Part shown: positions 1 through 12,412 of the stretch, in pieces | Layout: the number at the start of each line of letters is the position of its first letter | Numbering within the stretch: the first letter of the stretch is position 1 | Assembly: GCA_000507305.1 (NCBI GenBank) | Contig: DF239949.1 | Coordinates: 85,541 to 149,540, forward strand | Reading direction: 5' to 3' | DNA from: Breviolum minutum Mf 1.05b.01 | Taxonomy: Eukaryota > Sar > Dinophyceae > Suessiales > Symbiodiniaceae | DNA: 64,000 nt | Program-made: the position numbers and the translations under genes | The notes under the pieces: model-generated | Seen by the model: only the letters and a program-made list of their open reading frames with translations | Databases searched by the model: none | Told to the model about the DNA's origin: nothing

Positions 1-545
1 TTCCAAGGCTGCGAAATGGATGGGTTGCAAACCTGACAGCGAGCAGCAGTGGTACTGCAGCCTGATGACTGAATCTATAAATAAGTACATACTCCCCAGA
101 AAAATGGACGGCAGGAAGCTGAAGATCACCTCTGTTTGAAAACCCGAAAAATCATCTGGAATCTGAACCAAACCTTCATCAATTTGGATTCAAAATGTCA
201 GTTTTCTGGACCTGTATATACAAATGATAATAGGATGGGCGTCAGGAAGTTTCAAAATACCGAACCATGTTCCCCAACAGTTTTGAACACGGACAGACAT
301 CACCTTACAGAAATCATCTTGGGGGTTATGGATATCAAAGCCATACCCTAGAATGAATCTCCCTGAACCTTACATCCCTCAGTTGGCGTCGTTGTCCCAC
401 CTCGCTCATCTGGAGCGTGAACTGATGCACGCTTCGATAACAAAAACCTGAGGCCATGTCCGGTGGATTGATTGGAAATACGGCCCGAAAAGGGAATACA
501 ATGAAACAGGCGGAGGGTGTTCTATGGCACGTTTGGTGAAAGTTG

Positions 546-613
<68 letters not shown>

Positions 614-3398
614 AATCCCCATGATTCAACTCACAGCCCAAGGCTTCATTTACAAAACAGTCCAGTTTGGCACTGCTTCCAAAAGGTATCTCCAAGAAAG
701 CAATTCTCCCCAACCTGAACCTGTTCTTGATCCAAAACTAGGATCTTGCTAATGGTACCACGAAATTATTTCCTAAGCATCTGACCATCCTCCTTTCCGA
801 TTCAAAGGCGTTGGGAGGGGATTTGGCTCTATTTTCACCTGATATAACTTATAACGTACATTTTCCACCAAGTCAGATCCTCCATGTGTGTCTGTGTGTT
901 TATGTTTTTATCATTACCTACATTGGGCTTACTTGATTGCAGGTAAATGGAACCGGTAGGTGAAATATTTCAATGCAATTGATCCATGACACATCCTCCC
1001 CCCTGAAAACAAACATATCCTCTGAAAATCGGCCCAAACCCGAACGGAAAAAAAAACGTCTTCCAACCACCATTTTTCAGGTCACTCCATGACAGGAACA
1101 TGTCCAGAAAGTGCAGCCCAACGCAAGGCTTGCCCTGCCTCCTGAAGGCGTGGCGGAAAATATGCATTGCTATGCAGCGGTTTTATGGAGTCTGCAGGGC
1201 TATGTAGATGTAACTGTATATTTATATAGTCAGTGATGCTACATGTAAAGGTCTATACTCCGGATCATACTTCCTTATCAAAGAAATATGCTTGGTTGCT
1301 GTTTATTCTTTACATTATATTCATGTGTTCTATTCATTCATGCATTTGCCTACAACGCATTCATTTGTCTATTGATCTATTGATTGTCTCATTTATCAAC
1401 GTATTCTCTGAATTAGATATGTATGGATTCATTCGTTTATAGCCAACCAACCTCTTTTTTCTATGTTTAGGGAAAAAAAGGTGCATTACAAAACAAACAG
1501 AACATGTCCCCGTTTCGTCTCGTGTCTGGATTCTGCAGTTGGTCCTGTTTCTTCAAGGCCTCTGCCTCCACCAAGAAGCGAAGCATGGATAGGTCACCCC
1601 GTTCAGCTGCCATGGTGCGTGGAGTCTTTCCTGGCGCTGCAGCCGCCAAGCTGTTTTTCGGATGGGTTTTTGTTGGGGTGGGTCCTCCGTTAAAACCTGG
1701 AAAACCCCATGGTGGGGGAGGCTCCCTAAAAAAAACGACCATGAACCATATGAAACTTTCGAAAAAAACCGAGCTGAAAAAATTCAACTCCTGAGGTTTC
1801 CTCTTCACTAAGGGTGATGTTCAGGTTTCAGCCTTGCCTGGAGTGTTCTTCCGTGCAGCAACTCTTGAAGAAAGGATTCTGATAAACTGGAGGAATTCTA
1901 CTTCCAATGTGCCCATGGAAAAAACATGAAAACTATTAAAAACATTTACACAATATGTATGTATTACACAGTATATACACTATCCTCTCTTTTGGACTTG
2001 CAACTTTACAGCCTTTTTGCCCAGCAAAAACATCGCTGTATCTCAATCAAGGTACAAGACCTACAGCTCCCTTTGCAAACAACTTCAACCATTCATAAAT
2101 CCTCTTAAGCTCTTTCAGATCATTCAACACTCATTGCACAGAATGTAGAAAATGTGGTACAGCCCTGAAGTTTAACAGCTCGCCCCTGCCAAAGATATCA
2201 TCCGAAAAGCCAGGCTGTATCTACCAACCATCATTTTTCCAGGGACGAGCTGTTAACTTCTGGTAGGTGTACCTTTTCATCCAGAACCCTCCATTTGGAC
2301 AGTCCCTGTCCTTCACGGTCTTTTTGTTTCACCTTCGCCCCTGTGGCAACTAAGCGTTCTGCAGCCATCAAATGGCCCATGGCCACTGCACGATGCAAAG
2401 GTGTCACCTGATCATAGCGCTGGTTCACGTTGATGCCTTCCTGCCAAACAAAAAACGATCAAAAAACGGCAGTTCATGGGCCAGTTCAAAAACAATCAAT
2501 GAATCCGATCATCAAAAAAAAATACTCAGAATTTGCAGAAATTTGGCCCTACCCTGTTTTTTGTGTTGCCTTGACTTGGTGAACTTCAAACCCCAAGCGG
2601 TGCCTGGGAAACATCTACTTCAAATACACGATTATTCTTTACACGGAAATTACTTGGATGTTCTTCTTGAAATGCTTGTGAGTTGCTTACCATTCTTCAA
2701 AATACTGCAGTTTTTCCTAGGGCCATTACAGTCATGTTGCACCTGTCTCAAATCTAGCAATGAAGTTAAGCCACCATCTTTCCATCCAGTCTCTTGCAGG
2801 CATTGTGGATATTCCATTACTATGCTGGGTTGCCGGTGCTGGGGGCCATGTTGAACTTTCGGGGGTCCTCCACAAGCTGTTGAATGCCTCTTACATCATT
2901 TCGATGTGCTGCACGGTGTAGGGGTGGCCAAGCCAACGAAAGACCCTGGAAAGGTCTGCTGGACATTTTTTTCATGACATTCAAATGACAAGAAAAAAAT
3001 GTGTTTGGTATATTTCTTCCATTATCACAATTCATTGTTCATAGCATTTCATAATTAAGCATCGTCAGATAATAACTGTTCATATACTGTAACTGACGCA
3101 AATCTATGTGTATATATATGCAGGGTGAGGCAACAAGAATTGCCTGTCAGTTGCCTTGGTACTCCTTAATATTGATGTACCAATAGTTTCCATACATAAA
3201 GTTCAACCAAATCTCGCAAGTCTGTTCATGTGGAACATGAAGGCAGGTACTTCTAATCGATCTCAATCTAAATCCATCTAAATCCTCCCCCAAAAACATT
3301 AGATCTTTTGGGTCATCGCCACATGTTCACCAACAAGTTTCAAGACTCACCGCCTGAGCACCGAAACCTAACACGAAGCGCTCCAAGTTGCATGTTGC
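1..3398 (-). CDS. Ankyrin-repeat protein gene, 3' part outside window
   Basis: Minus-strand exons, 5' to 3': 3398-3351 (LERFVLGFGAQA, donor gtgagt), 2945-2826 (PPLHRAAHRNDVRGIQQLV), 2440-2311 (TPLHRAVAMGHLMAAERLV), 1630-1509 (KTPRTMAAERGDLSMLRFL), 1141-1086 (ALRWAALSGHVPVM), possibly 431-374, and 61-1 (GLQPIHFAALE), which leaves the window. Each carries part of the 33-residue ankyrin pattern (TPLHxAAxxGH...LL), a protein-interaction fold, so the assignment is secure although the partner is unknown. Phases agree from 3398 to 1509 if two junctions use GC or GA donors, which dinoflagellates are known to allow. A TIR element (2160-2269) fills part of one intron and another fragment (about 986-1085) directly follows the 1141-1086 exon. 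The N-terminus was not located. Some exon ends are approximate. Confidence 0.72.
374..431 (-). CDS. Candidate 58-nt microexon of the ankyrin gene
   Basis: A 19-codon open stretch (HQFTLQMSEVGQRRQLRD) lies between a possible acceptor (atcgaag) and a good donor (gtaagg). It sits between two ankyrin exons on the same strand and is GC-richer than its surroundings. It has no ankyrin signature itself, so it could be a linker exon or chance. Confidence 0.38.
545..614 (+). repeat. (CAA)n microsatellite
   Basis: About 23 uninterrupted CAA/AAC units. The polyQ, polyN and polyV reading frames across it are products of the repeat and not genes. Confidence 0.97.
986..1085. mobile_element. TIR-element fragment next to ankyrin exon
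   Basis: The stretch begins with a C-run, CTGAAAACAAACATATCC, and ends with CCAACCACCATTTTTCAGG. Both match the family seen complete at 5865-5965 and 27808-27910. The right terminus is shortened. It begins within four bases of the predicted donor of the exon at 1141-1086. Confidence 0.6.
2160..2269. mobile_element. Short TIR element inside an ankyrin-gene intron
   Basis: Inverted ends CAGCCCTGAAGTTTAACAGC and GCTGTTAACTTCTGG...GG are flanked by TA on each side. On the minus strand the end reads AACTTCAG, an intron-acceptor-like terminus. The element belongs to the CCCCCTGAAGTTTAACATAG family, is about 110 bp and has no coding capacity. Confidence 0.75.
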
Positions 3399-5281
3399 CT
3401 TAGATGGCGCGGATCTCGATGCCGGTGGAACTTGGATGATGCCAGAATTTGCCAAACATTAGTGATTGGTTAGGGGGAAGATATTACAATATACCAGGGT
3501 AGTATATACCCTGCTTACTATAAATTTACAGTCATCACCTTTAAACCTTGAAAGACTATGGCAACATTTTAGGCTTCATGCGGCGTCTACTATGTGGTGG
3601 GTGTTGTCCTGTCACGCTGTCCCCTTGCAAATGTGTCCCGCCGGGTAACATGCTTTTGAAAGGTGTTTAGAACTGACGTTTTTAACCTCGGGAGCACTAC
3701 CTCTTCTGCCAGGAGACGTGAGGAAAGTGATCACCAAAGTATAAGGCCTCAGAAACTGCAGGATCCACGAGAAACGTGCTTGGGACAATAGTTGCAATAG
3801 TTTCAACTGCAAGAATGGTCCCCAAATTAAAAGTACAAACTGTAGAAATTCGAAGAATTCTCATTTCTCTCAAACTTTTGGCCAAAGTTTTAAAGCCATA
3901 AGTTACCCTTGCTGTCCCGAGCACACCCAAAAAATTGCTAAAATGACCTTTGCTTCGGGATATGCGCACCTGAAGAGATGATCAAGACAGCACAGGTGAA
4001 TGATAGTAGTAGCAGCAGTAGTGGGAGTAGAAGTAGGAGAAGTACTAGTAACAGTCGTAGTAGCAGGACCACGGCCCAACCTTTTAACCACTCCAGCTCC
4101 GCCTCACCGGGATGCTGAATACAAAGCCAGGGCTCCTGAAATTACAAAGATGTCTAGGTTTCTAGGTGCCCCAAGCCCAGCAACGTGTGGTTGAGCCACC
4201 CTTCATAAAAATATGAGTCAAAGCAAATATCTTCCCTGAAAAGTGATGAAAATCAAGCATCTTTGAAGCTTGCACACCACAACCACAGCCCACCGCATCC
4301 AATAATTCACTTGCAACCATTATTGCCAGAATATCATTGTTCTCAAACTGTTTTCTCCATTTTTTCTCCTCTCCAAGCTCATGTGGTGAACTTTTAGGTG
4401 GTGATGCACCTGGGGAGGCAACCAGGCAACCCCAACCAACCCGCCACTTCACCCGCAAAACGTAGCCCCCCCGCCTTCAGCAGTTGCCAACGCCCCACAG
4501 GGATCTCCCAAAGCTTTGTCCAAATCGAAGCCCGGCCGTGCTAACCACCAGGCCTGCAACTTGACTTGGAGATATCTACTGGGAATCAACCTGAGCATAA
4601 ATGATTATACTGAAATATACACATTTAAAAACGATACAATTACATTATTGTTAAATCGACTGATACATGTATACATTGTCATATACACCCACGGCGTCTC
4701 AAGAAAAAATTGTACCGACAAGGAAAACAATTAAAACAACTCGTCGCACAACACTGCCTCCTTTCCCTGTTGCTATCTGCAAGTCCGAATCTTCAGTCTG
4801 CTTCTTGAAATTTGGCATCTCCCGAAATTGCCATGCTTTTTGGAGGAACGAATGCCACTTCCACGCAAACATCAGTCATCAACTACAGTATGTAGGCATA
4901 TAGGTACACTATCAATGATGCATCCGTCCTATTCATGTTGTTAATCTTAGAATGTCTTAAGACATGTCTTAAACACATCTTTTCTGCGCACCACTCCAGC
5001 ACCAGAACCTTCATGCCACTCAACAGCAGTTGGTAAGTTTCAGCATGCTGGTGACTACGGGTGGAAGATGCCTGGCAGAAGCTCACTCAGTGACAATGAT
5101 ATAGAACCGACATAACCAACATGAATATTTGGTCAATACCCCAAATCGTGGGCAACTGGGTATGCTGAAAGATGATTGGAAACCCTCAGAAATGCTAAAA
5201 ATTCTATCTTGCCAGATTGCATCCTGCCTGCCAAAAGTGGAAGACTCAAAAGGATCAAACGTGATCCATCGAACGTGACAC
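3399..5281. other. No supported gene
   Basis: AT-rich DNA with many short open frames but no exon with convincing signals at both ends. A minus open frame near 3700-3970 has hydrophobic character but no clear donor. Nothing else recognised. Confidence 0.5.
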
Positions 5282-5393
5282 CTCTTTTTGTAACCCGTAT
5301 CTTTCAACAAAAGCTGTCCATCCAGTAGTCCAGGTCCAACTTCTCTTGCACCATTGTCAAATGTTAAGCTATTCCTCCTTAAAAATCCTGGAT
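5282..5393 (-). CDS. Isolated internal exon, unknown protein
   Basis: An open stretch of 36 complete codons (motifs LRRNSLTFDNGAREVGPG, LLLKDTGYKK) lies between acceptor tattggtatgcag and donor gtgtca, phase 1 in, phase 2 out. Composition is protein-like (charged and hydrophobic residues mixed) and differs from the AT-rich flanks. The frame stays open further downstream to 5083. The family is not recognised. Confidence 0.45.
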
Positions 5394-7945
5394 CTGCATA
5401 CCAATACATACGCCATACGCCTAAAGCGCACAACGAATTAGAGTCAACCTGCTTTTATTGACAGGCAACCTGTTTGGAAATGGCTCAATGAATCAAAAAC
5501 CGCTTGGGTCACCATCTGCACATTGAAGAAGAATTCCCTCAAAAATATGTTACCATGCACATTCCTACAAGTATCATATACATATACTTGGGTTCATGGG
5601 TTGAGATGTACAAAAAATCAAACATCATCACACTTGGGAGGTGTAGCAGTGTAGCACATCCCCCCTGAAGCACCTTCCCATCTACCCCCCACCTTCACAC
5701 CCACTGACAGGATAGGTCTTGCATCCAAGCCCTCCTCTTGTAGTGGACTGGGATCCTCTGAGCTAAGGAGATGCCATAGATCTCCTGAAAATCATGGAAA
5801 ATCACCAGGTTTTTTTTGCTGTGAAACTGGCAAAAATGATGCTTCTATATATAATTTATACATACCCCCCAGAAGTCTAACATAGCCCCTGAAAAATGGT
5901 GGTTGGAAGACTACTTTCCTATTGGGAAGGTAACTTTTCAGGGGCTATGTTAAACTTCGGGGAGGTATTTGTTTGGTGGAAACCATGGTGTGAAGCTGAC
6001 AACTTCTCGAAGATATACAATTTGGTAGAGTTTTTTCACCTCCTGATAGTGCGTGTTGGAACAACGAATCAAGATCTCATAACGGTTTCGTTTCGATGCT
6101 GATTTATCTTTCACTGTCATGTTACCTTTTTTCTCAAAGGTGAGGTGTAACAAGAATGTATTTGCAGTTTATCGAATTTTTTGGCATGCTTTTTCAGTCT
6201 GAATCTCTTGTAGCTTCAGGTTAACATCATGATAGCTCCGTCAGTCCCATTAATTTTTGCAGCTAGGGTGCTCTGCAAGGAATAGGCCATGTCAGCAAAG
6301 AAAAGGTTCCACTCCTCAAATAACAGGTACATCCTTTAGATCAAGATAGCCTGTGAAGACCTGGTCGAACCTAAGGCTTGATTTGGAAGATCCAGGTCTC
6401 CTAGGATCACAAGGTATAATAGTTCCATCTTCAACGTTGATACAGTACTAAATATCACGAGATTGTGGAAAAAACATAAAAAGGCCATCCTTTTGATCCA
6501 AAGCCACCAAAAAAATCTCTCCAAAATCCCTTACTTTCTAAATAATATCCATACAACTATCCCACAACTTGCAGCCGAGAAAAATCTGTACATCAAAAAC
6601 CTAAACCACCAACTGAAGCCTATGAAAAAAAAACATGCCACATCCTTCCCTCCGAAAACCCCACCCTGCGGGGCAAAGTCTCTGAGTTGTTGCTGTTCAA
6701 ATAATCTCCTAAGGAAACCACCTCTTTGGATCGAAGAAAGTCGAAGTGACCATTGTTCGTTTTGACCTCGGGTGCCGCTCGGTTGGAACTCCCCGGTTGG
6801 GAGGAAGGAGGGGGAACACCGGGGTTTCGAAGGGAAACACTTCGAAATGTGGGATGTTTCGAATTTCTGGGGAGGAAATGGATGGAATGATGATTCGAAT
6901 GTTTATCAGGGATGAGGCAAGAGGCAATGAAGCTCTGTCAGGTGTATTATTCAATAATATCCAAAAAACAACCAGCTTTTACGATCTCTTACACATAACA
7001 AGTACAGGTTTCCACATGTCAGCACTGCATGTACAGGATCTGAGGATCATATGTCGAGTTACCCGATATGAACTGAAGTTCTTCAGGAAGCTCGCCTCGC
7101 AGCCAGGAGGCTTAGCCAAGCAATAGAAGTGGTTCGGCAGAATCCAAGCATGGGTATTCTACCATTGTATAGAGGAACCCTCTGTAAAACACTTGACAAA
7201 AGTTGATTTCCACCATGTCAAAACCATCTTCTTTTAGAGATCAAAACCTCTGAACATGGTTGTCAATGCCAAGTTGCTCGGTCCCATAACCTGCGACTTG
7301 TCCAGAGATTGCGTAGCACTGCTGGGTGTCCACGCAATGTCTTTGAAACCTGTTTTTGGACTCGTTGAATGCGTGGAGTCCGGTGAAGAATTTCAGCCAT
7401 CAACGATAGCTTGTTCTACTATGATACTGTGTCAATGATCTATTTATGTATCGATCATGTTGTTTCATTTTATATTATACAAGTGTATTGTTTGAAGCAG
7501 ATAACATGTATAGGTAAATAAATAATGTACATAGTATTTAGTATAAATTATAAATATAACTTATACCTTACACCCACTAACAACTAGGGTTGGGTCAACT
7601 GAAGCAAAAACAAGCTTGAGTTGTTAAGCATCAATGTTTCTCCCCGATCAGTGTACCAACAGTTGCAACCCACCCCAGCCCAACACCACGAAACAAACGC
7701 AAACGATGAAATGTTCACCTACTCAAACGGCCCATGTCTTTTGGAATCAAGAGCGGGAGCTTCTGTCTAGGATGCTGGACCATAATGTTTTTCAAGCTTT
7801 TTTGAGGCAAACTCTCAAAGGAAAAGAGACCTAGATTGTGCAAAACAGCATTTCAGTATTTGATTCACCTCCATATACTTTCGATACTTTGATCATCTTC
7901 AATGATCGTTAATGATCGCCGCCATGCTGCATGTTTGAGCCGCTT
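5394..7945. other. Non-coding stretch with one TIR element
   Basis: Contains the complete element at 5865-5965. Otherwise AT-rich sequence with no exon I could support. Confidence 0.5.
5865..5965. mobile_element. Complete short TIR element, 101 bp
   Basis: Left end CCCCCCAGAAGTCTAACATA with GCCCCTGAAAA, right end TTTTCAGGGGC with TATGTTAAACTTCGGGGAGG: about 30 bp of near-perfect inverted repeat, flanked by TA. No ORF. This is a reference copy for the family. Confidence 0.85.
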
Positions 7946-8100
7946 TCACAAGTGAATTCCAGAACACCGCAGTTTCCGCGCCTTTCCTATGATCTTCCTC
8001 GCATCCAAACGTGGCAGGTCGCAACGTTGCAGTGCTTTCGGGCGTCTTAGAAAGGCATCGATGCCAATGGCGCGCCGTGCCTTCAAGGCAAGGTTATATA
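7946..8100 (-). CDS. Probable terminal exon, basic unknown protein
   Basis: After acceptor gcttgccccag the frame runs 50 codons to TGA: YNLALKARRAIG, then FLRRPKALQRCDLPRLDARK, rich in Arg/Lys. The island is GC-rich against AT-rich flanks, which supports an exon. The plus strand is also open here, so strand is not certain. No family recognised. Confidence 0.42.
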
Positions 8101-8280
8101 CTGGGGCAAGCGTCAAGCCACAGATTCCATGGGGAAAATGGAAAAACTTCAAGAACAAATGTGGAAAAAATGGCGCTCCCTCCTCTTGGAACACCTCCCA
8201 AAAATTTCCGGACCTAGGATGCCAAACAAAACTGATCTTGAAAGTCAGCTTTCATTTCGGTCGGTTTTCGACCTTGCTAC

Positions 8281-8396
8281 ACAAAAGTACAGAAGAGGAA
8301 AAAGAAGAAGAACGACAACAACAACAACAACAACAACAACAACCACGACGACAACGACGAGGACGAGGAGGAGGAGGACGACGACAATGACCCCAA
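8281..8396 (+). repeat. Mixed GAA/CAA/GAC/GAG trinucleotide tract
   Basis: Purine-rich GAA units run into about 11 CAA units and then ACG/GAC/GAG units. Repeated Gln/Thr/Arg frames over it are artefacts of the repeat. Confidence 0.9.
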
Positions 8397-10840
8397 CGAC
8401 CCCACTTCATAGCTTTTTTTGTGGCCAAGCTTGGCCTCTCGCGGCTCTGCCGCTGGCGAGGTCCATGTCGCCATGAACCATGCTGCGACCAGTGGTTTCC
8501 GAGGAACTTTATCGACTTTTCCAATTGGAACTTCAAACAAACAAAGACAAAAGCAATGCAATTGCAAAGAAGATCAAAGAAGGCATTCTGAAATCTCATT
8601 GAGAAAACTCTGTTGATCTATCTTTGATTGGTTGAGAAATGTCGCGGTGAATCTTATTGATATGTGCTGGTAAAGTGGCATGTATCCATCCGGAGGGGAG
8701 CCAGTCACACCAATCTGACGCAGCTGGGCTGTGATAGGCATATAATTTGCATTCATCAATGCATGAGCCATTTATCCAAGACGGATTTTGGAAATGCATT
8801 GAATGTCTGCTGCAAGCAGCTCCTTTTTTACCATTTTCTCAAGCCAAGATGGCGATAAGCTGTGTTTAAAAAAACAGGGTTCAAGTTACAGCGAGAGTGG
8901 AATGGAAGGAACTCCTGGAATTTCACATACTGAAAAAAAAGCATCCTCACAGTTGCATGGCATGTTTCCATCCCAAAAGCCCCTACACATGATGTGAGAT
9001 ATGAGAGAACTGTGTGTGATTTACCTACCCAAGTTGTGCTGTGTCAAAGTGGTGTATCCAACTCCTGGTGGGGAAGATCCTCCTTTGCTGTCCAAATACA
9101 CCGTGCAACCGTGCATGTCACAGACTGGCCTGCGCTTCTACTACTCGGGGTGGCATCCCTGGCAAATTGCACCCGGACTACGAAGAATGAAACCACAGAA
9201 TGAGGCAAGCACAGTGCTATTTTTATACTATTTCTTTCATGCTTGAATCTTGAAACTCTTCTTTCTATGTCCTTTCGTTTTGTGTTGAGCCTGTGGGTAT
9301 CTTGAAATGAAGCAAACGATGTTGGATGTAGTATGCGTATGAGGTATATTGCACCAGGATTTTGGCTAGCAAGATGTTGCGTACGATATGATCCGACATA
9401 GGACTTATGACGGAATTGTAATCTGGCTTGGTGTCGCAAAAATATGAAAACAGCCTTTTGGTTACATCTTTACACAACGTCCATCCGAACTCTGCAGCCA
9501 CACACCTGTCCAAAGCAAGTTTGGGGCGTCAGCAACTCCCCCTTTCAGCGGCCCCCAAAGCCACGTGGCTATGCAGAAAAATCCAAGCTTTCATGCTGAG
9601 AGTTGGCTTATTGCAAGGCACAACACACCACCACACCCACAAGAAGTCATGGGATTTCCAAAAATTGGGTATTGGTTTATAACATTATAACCTCAGTAAT
9701 AGCAGTGCGAGACTCGCCTGTCTTGAAATTTACCCCCCCAAAAAAAATGCATGTCTGAAAGCATCTGATTGGCCTACCGGCCTACACGTAAATCAAAAGC
9801 CCAGAATGACATTCACCCTACAAGTATCACAATTCAGCCATTGAATCACTATACTATGCATGGAGAGGGAAGATTAATGATTAATAATTAATAGAGATAC
9901 GGGGGGGGACGCGAGCGTGCATCATGACAAGTTCTTTTTCACTCTTGGTGAAACTGTGTCTTTTTGTTTTGGCCAGTGCGGTCACAGCATGTTGCTCAAA
10001 GAAGTTCACGATCCAAATAAACAAATGTGTGCATAAACGACTGAAATGTCCAGCAAGATTGTGGAAAACAAGAAGGCCGGTCTCAACATTATGAGAAATG
10101 ATACAGCCTTTATCATGACTGTTCAAATTGAAAACTTCAATCTGGACCCACTACAGTCCACCAGATCCATGAGGTATTTCTCCTGGTCAAAACACATCAG
10201 AACAACAGCGGAGGCTACAGCAGAACTTCAGTCCACCACTTGCTAAAGATCCCCTCTTCTCAAGCCACATGCTGCACGTCCGCAAGCGGCAATTGTTGAC
10301 CAACAGCATCTGTTTCAACAGAGCCATTGGTGTTCAATTCAATGTTGCTGATCTGAGAAACAATGATGGATTTGTGATTTGCATGTGGAATTCTCCAAAC
10401 GTCAGCTGTGTTTTCTTTTGGGTGAGTGTCACATCATCTTCTGAATCGATCGGTTTCTGTGAATGGGAGGGACCCCTGCATCCATTGACAGTGATCATAA
10501 AGGTTGTATGCTCAACGTTCGTCACATACGTCAAATGTCGACAATGCCAACTAGTCAAGGATGCATTCCCGAAAAGTTTTTTCTGCCAGCTCACGTCCTG
10601 CAAGATCCAAAGCCTGCAAAAACAGTGGCGATACCGAGTGATTTTGGTGTTCTTCGAATCTGGTGACCCCACTATGCTCCATATTGACGGCGCGTTCACC
10701 TATGACTGGCTGGTGCAACTCGGGAATCAAACAAACTCAAATGGGAGAATAAACCTCGGGTATGTAATGTAGGTACAGTAAACGAAGGTAAGTGACTCAT
10801 GAATGAAGCTTCATCAAATGAATCCACTTCTCACATCTTA
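8397..10840. other. Possible coding islands of uncertain frame
   Basis: 9015-9204 (plus) stays open in two frames, one with TPGGEDPPLLSKYTVQP and one with WPALLLLGVASLANC, followed by a possible GC donor. 10269-10772 (plus) is a 167-codon open stretch with a gtgagt donor at about 10421, and two frames overlap there too. Both are GC-richer than the surroundings and are probably exons, but neither frame nor exon ends can be fixed by eye. Confidence 0.3.
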
Positions 10841-10957
10841 CACTCCCTGAAACATAACATAGCCTTTGAAAATAAGCCATCCCCAAAAGCAAATTCAGAA
10901 ATTCATCTCACCCAACCATTGAAAATCTCAGTGGCGATATAATAGTTTCAGGGAGGG
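10841..10957. mobile_element. Short TIR element, left member of a doublet
   Basis: Ends CACTCCCTGAAAC and GTTTCAGGGAGGG are inverted and flanked by TA. The inner motif ATAACATAGCC matches the CCCTGAAGTTTAACATAG superfamily. Its right TA is also the left TA of the next element. Confidence 0.75.
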
Positions 10958-10959
10958 TA

Positions 10960-11068
10960 TGTTCCCTTTCTCCCATATTCATGGAAAAGTGGAAAATCAC
11001 TTTCAAAATCAAAGGAAACGAATATCGGAGGGACCCATTTTCCACTTCCATGATTATGGGAGGAAGGG
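10960..11068. mobile_element. Short TIR element, right member of a doublet
   Basis: Ends run from CTCCCATATTCATGG with AAAAGTGGAAAATC to ATTTTCCACTTCCATG with ATTATGGGAGGAAGGG, inverted and flanked by TA. This is a different subfamily from its immediate neighbour. A similar half-end lies near 42100-42132. Confidence 0.72.
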
Positions 11069-11314
11069 TATGTCGGCATTTCCCTTGAATCCAACGAGCT
11101 GCGCCTGCGCCTGATGTTGAGGTCAGGCACCTCCACGATAGGAGCTGGGACCTCTGCCCGGCAAATTTGCAGCCTGGCAGGTCCAAATGGAAACTGCAAG
11201 GCCCTACAAATCACCTGAAAATTCGGCCCGAAATGAAAAGGAATGTGATCTGAACCAAACCTTCATCAATTTGGGTTCAAAATGTTAGTTTTGGGGAGTG
11301 TTAGCACCTGGAAA

Positions 11315-11386
11315 CTTACCTTCCTAAAAGAAACATAGTCTTCCAACCGTTATTTTTCAGGGACTAATTTAAACTTCGGGGTGTTG
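11315..11386. mobile_element. TIR-element remnant
   Basis: Contains AACATAGTCTTCCAACCGTT and TTTTTCAGGGAC with TTTAAACTTCGGGG, the right half of the 5865-5965 family. The left end is degraded. Confidence 0.5.
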
Positions 11387-12412
11387 AATGGTGTTTACAA
11401 ACTAATGATGGAATGATGGACTGGTGGACTAATGATGGAGGAGGAGGAGGATGACGATGACGATGACGATGAAGGTTATGGTGTCGATGCGAAGGAAACC
11501 GCATCAAATTCTACAAATCATCCACATTCAATTCTGGAAAATCCAAGCGCAGATGAGGGTTTAAAAAGAAGCGGAGCAAAACTTCCTCTGAAGGCTTGAC
11601 ATAAAGACAACACCTCGTTGTTACGATGTGCATCAATGACAACTGGAGGGACCATTACTTAGGCACACACTAGACCCAGGCGCCTGGGTTGCATGCTCAG
11701 GTGGCAGCACAAGCAGGTTGTCCTCAATTGGACCCTGAAACTTTCAACATACTAAGATTAGAGCTCCTTTAGAACAATGGTTGGACAATGCGTGTTCCGA
11801 GTTCCATCTTTCTCAAGGCCCATGTCACCCGATATCTCAGTGTTGGGGAGTGTATGAGTCATGCTGCTCCTTTTTCCAAATTCTAAGGCCTACAAGCTTT
11901 AAGTTTAACGTATTTAATTGGAATGATGTGCACACACTAGTGAACAATAACAAGTTGAAGGCTGTCCTTTGATGTAAGAAGCATATACTTTCTGACATAT
12001 TGTGGCCAATTTTTAACCGTATCACACACTCCATCATGATTTTCTACACGACGTCACGAGTCGCTTGTTTCTTTCGTCCCAGCTTCTGCTTTGAAACTCA
12101 AGGTCTGCATTTCACGACACATCCTTCGTGGCCGGGGGAGGCAGTGAGATTCAACGGTGGGACCATGTTTTTTAAAAATCACGCTTCAGGTTGCTCATGG
12201 CCGTTCCTGCTGCCTGTTGTTGCGAACTCTTGTCACATATTGTCATATGTCATGTATCACATATCAACTGTCATTTGTATGTCATATTTCGTTCGATTAT
12301 AATATTTAGACAACCTGTAACCTGTACCAACAATATGGGGACTATCAAAATATAAATGTATATGTACAATATGAATATATAGACCTAACCTATCACCTGA
12401 TCAGCCAAATGT
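11387..12412. other. No supported gene
   Basis: Short GAT/GAC run near 11440-11475; the rest is AT-rich and without a supportable exon. Confidence 0.45.
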
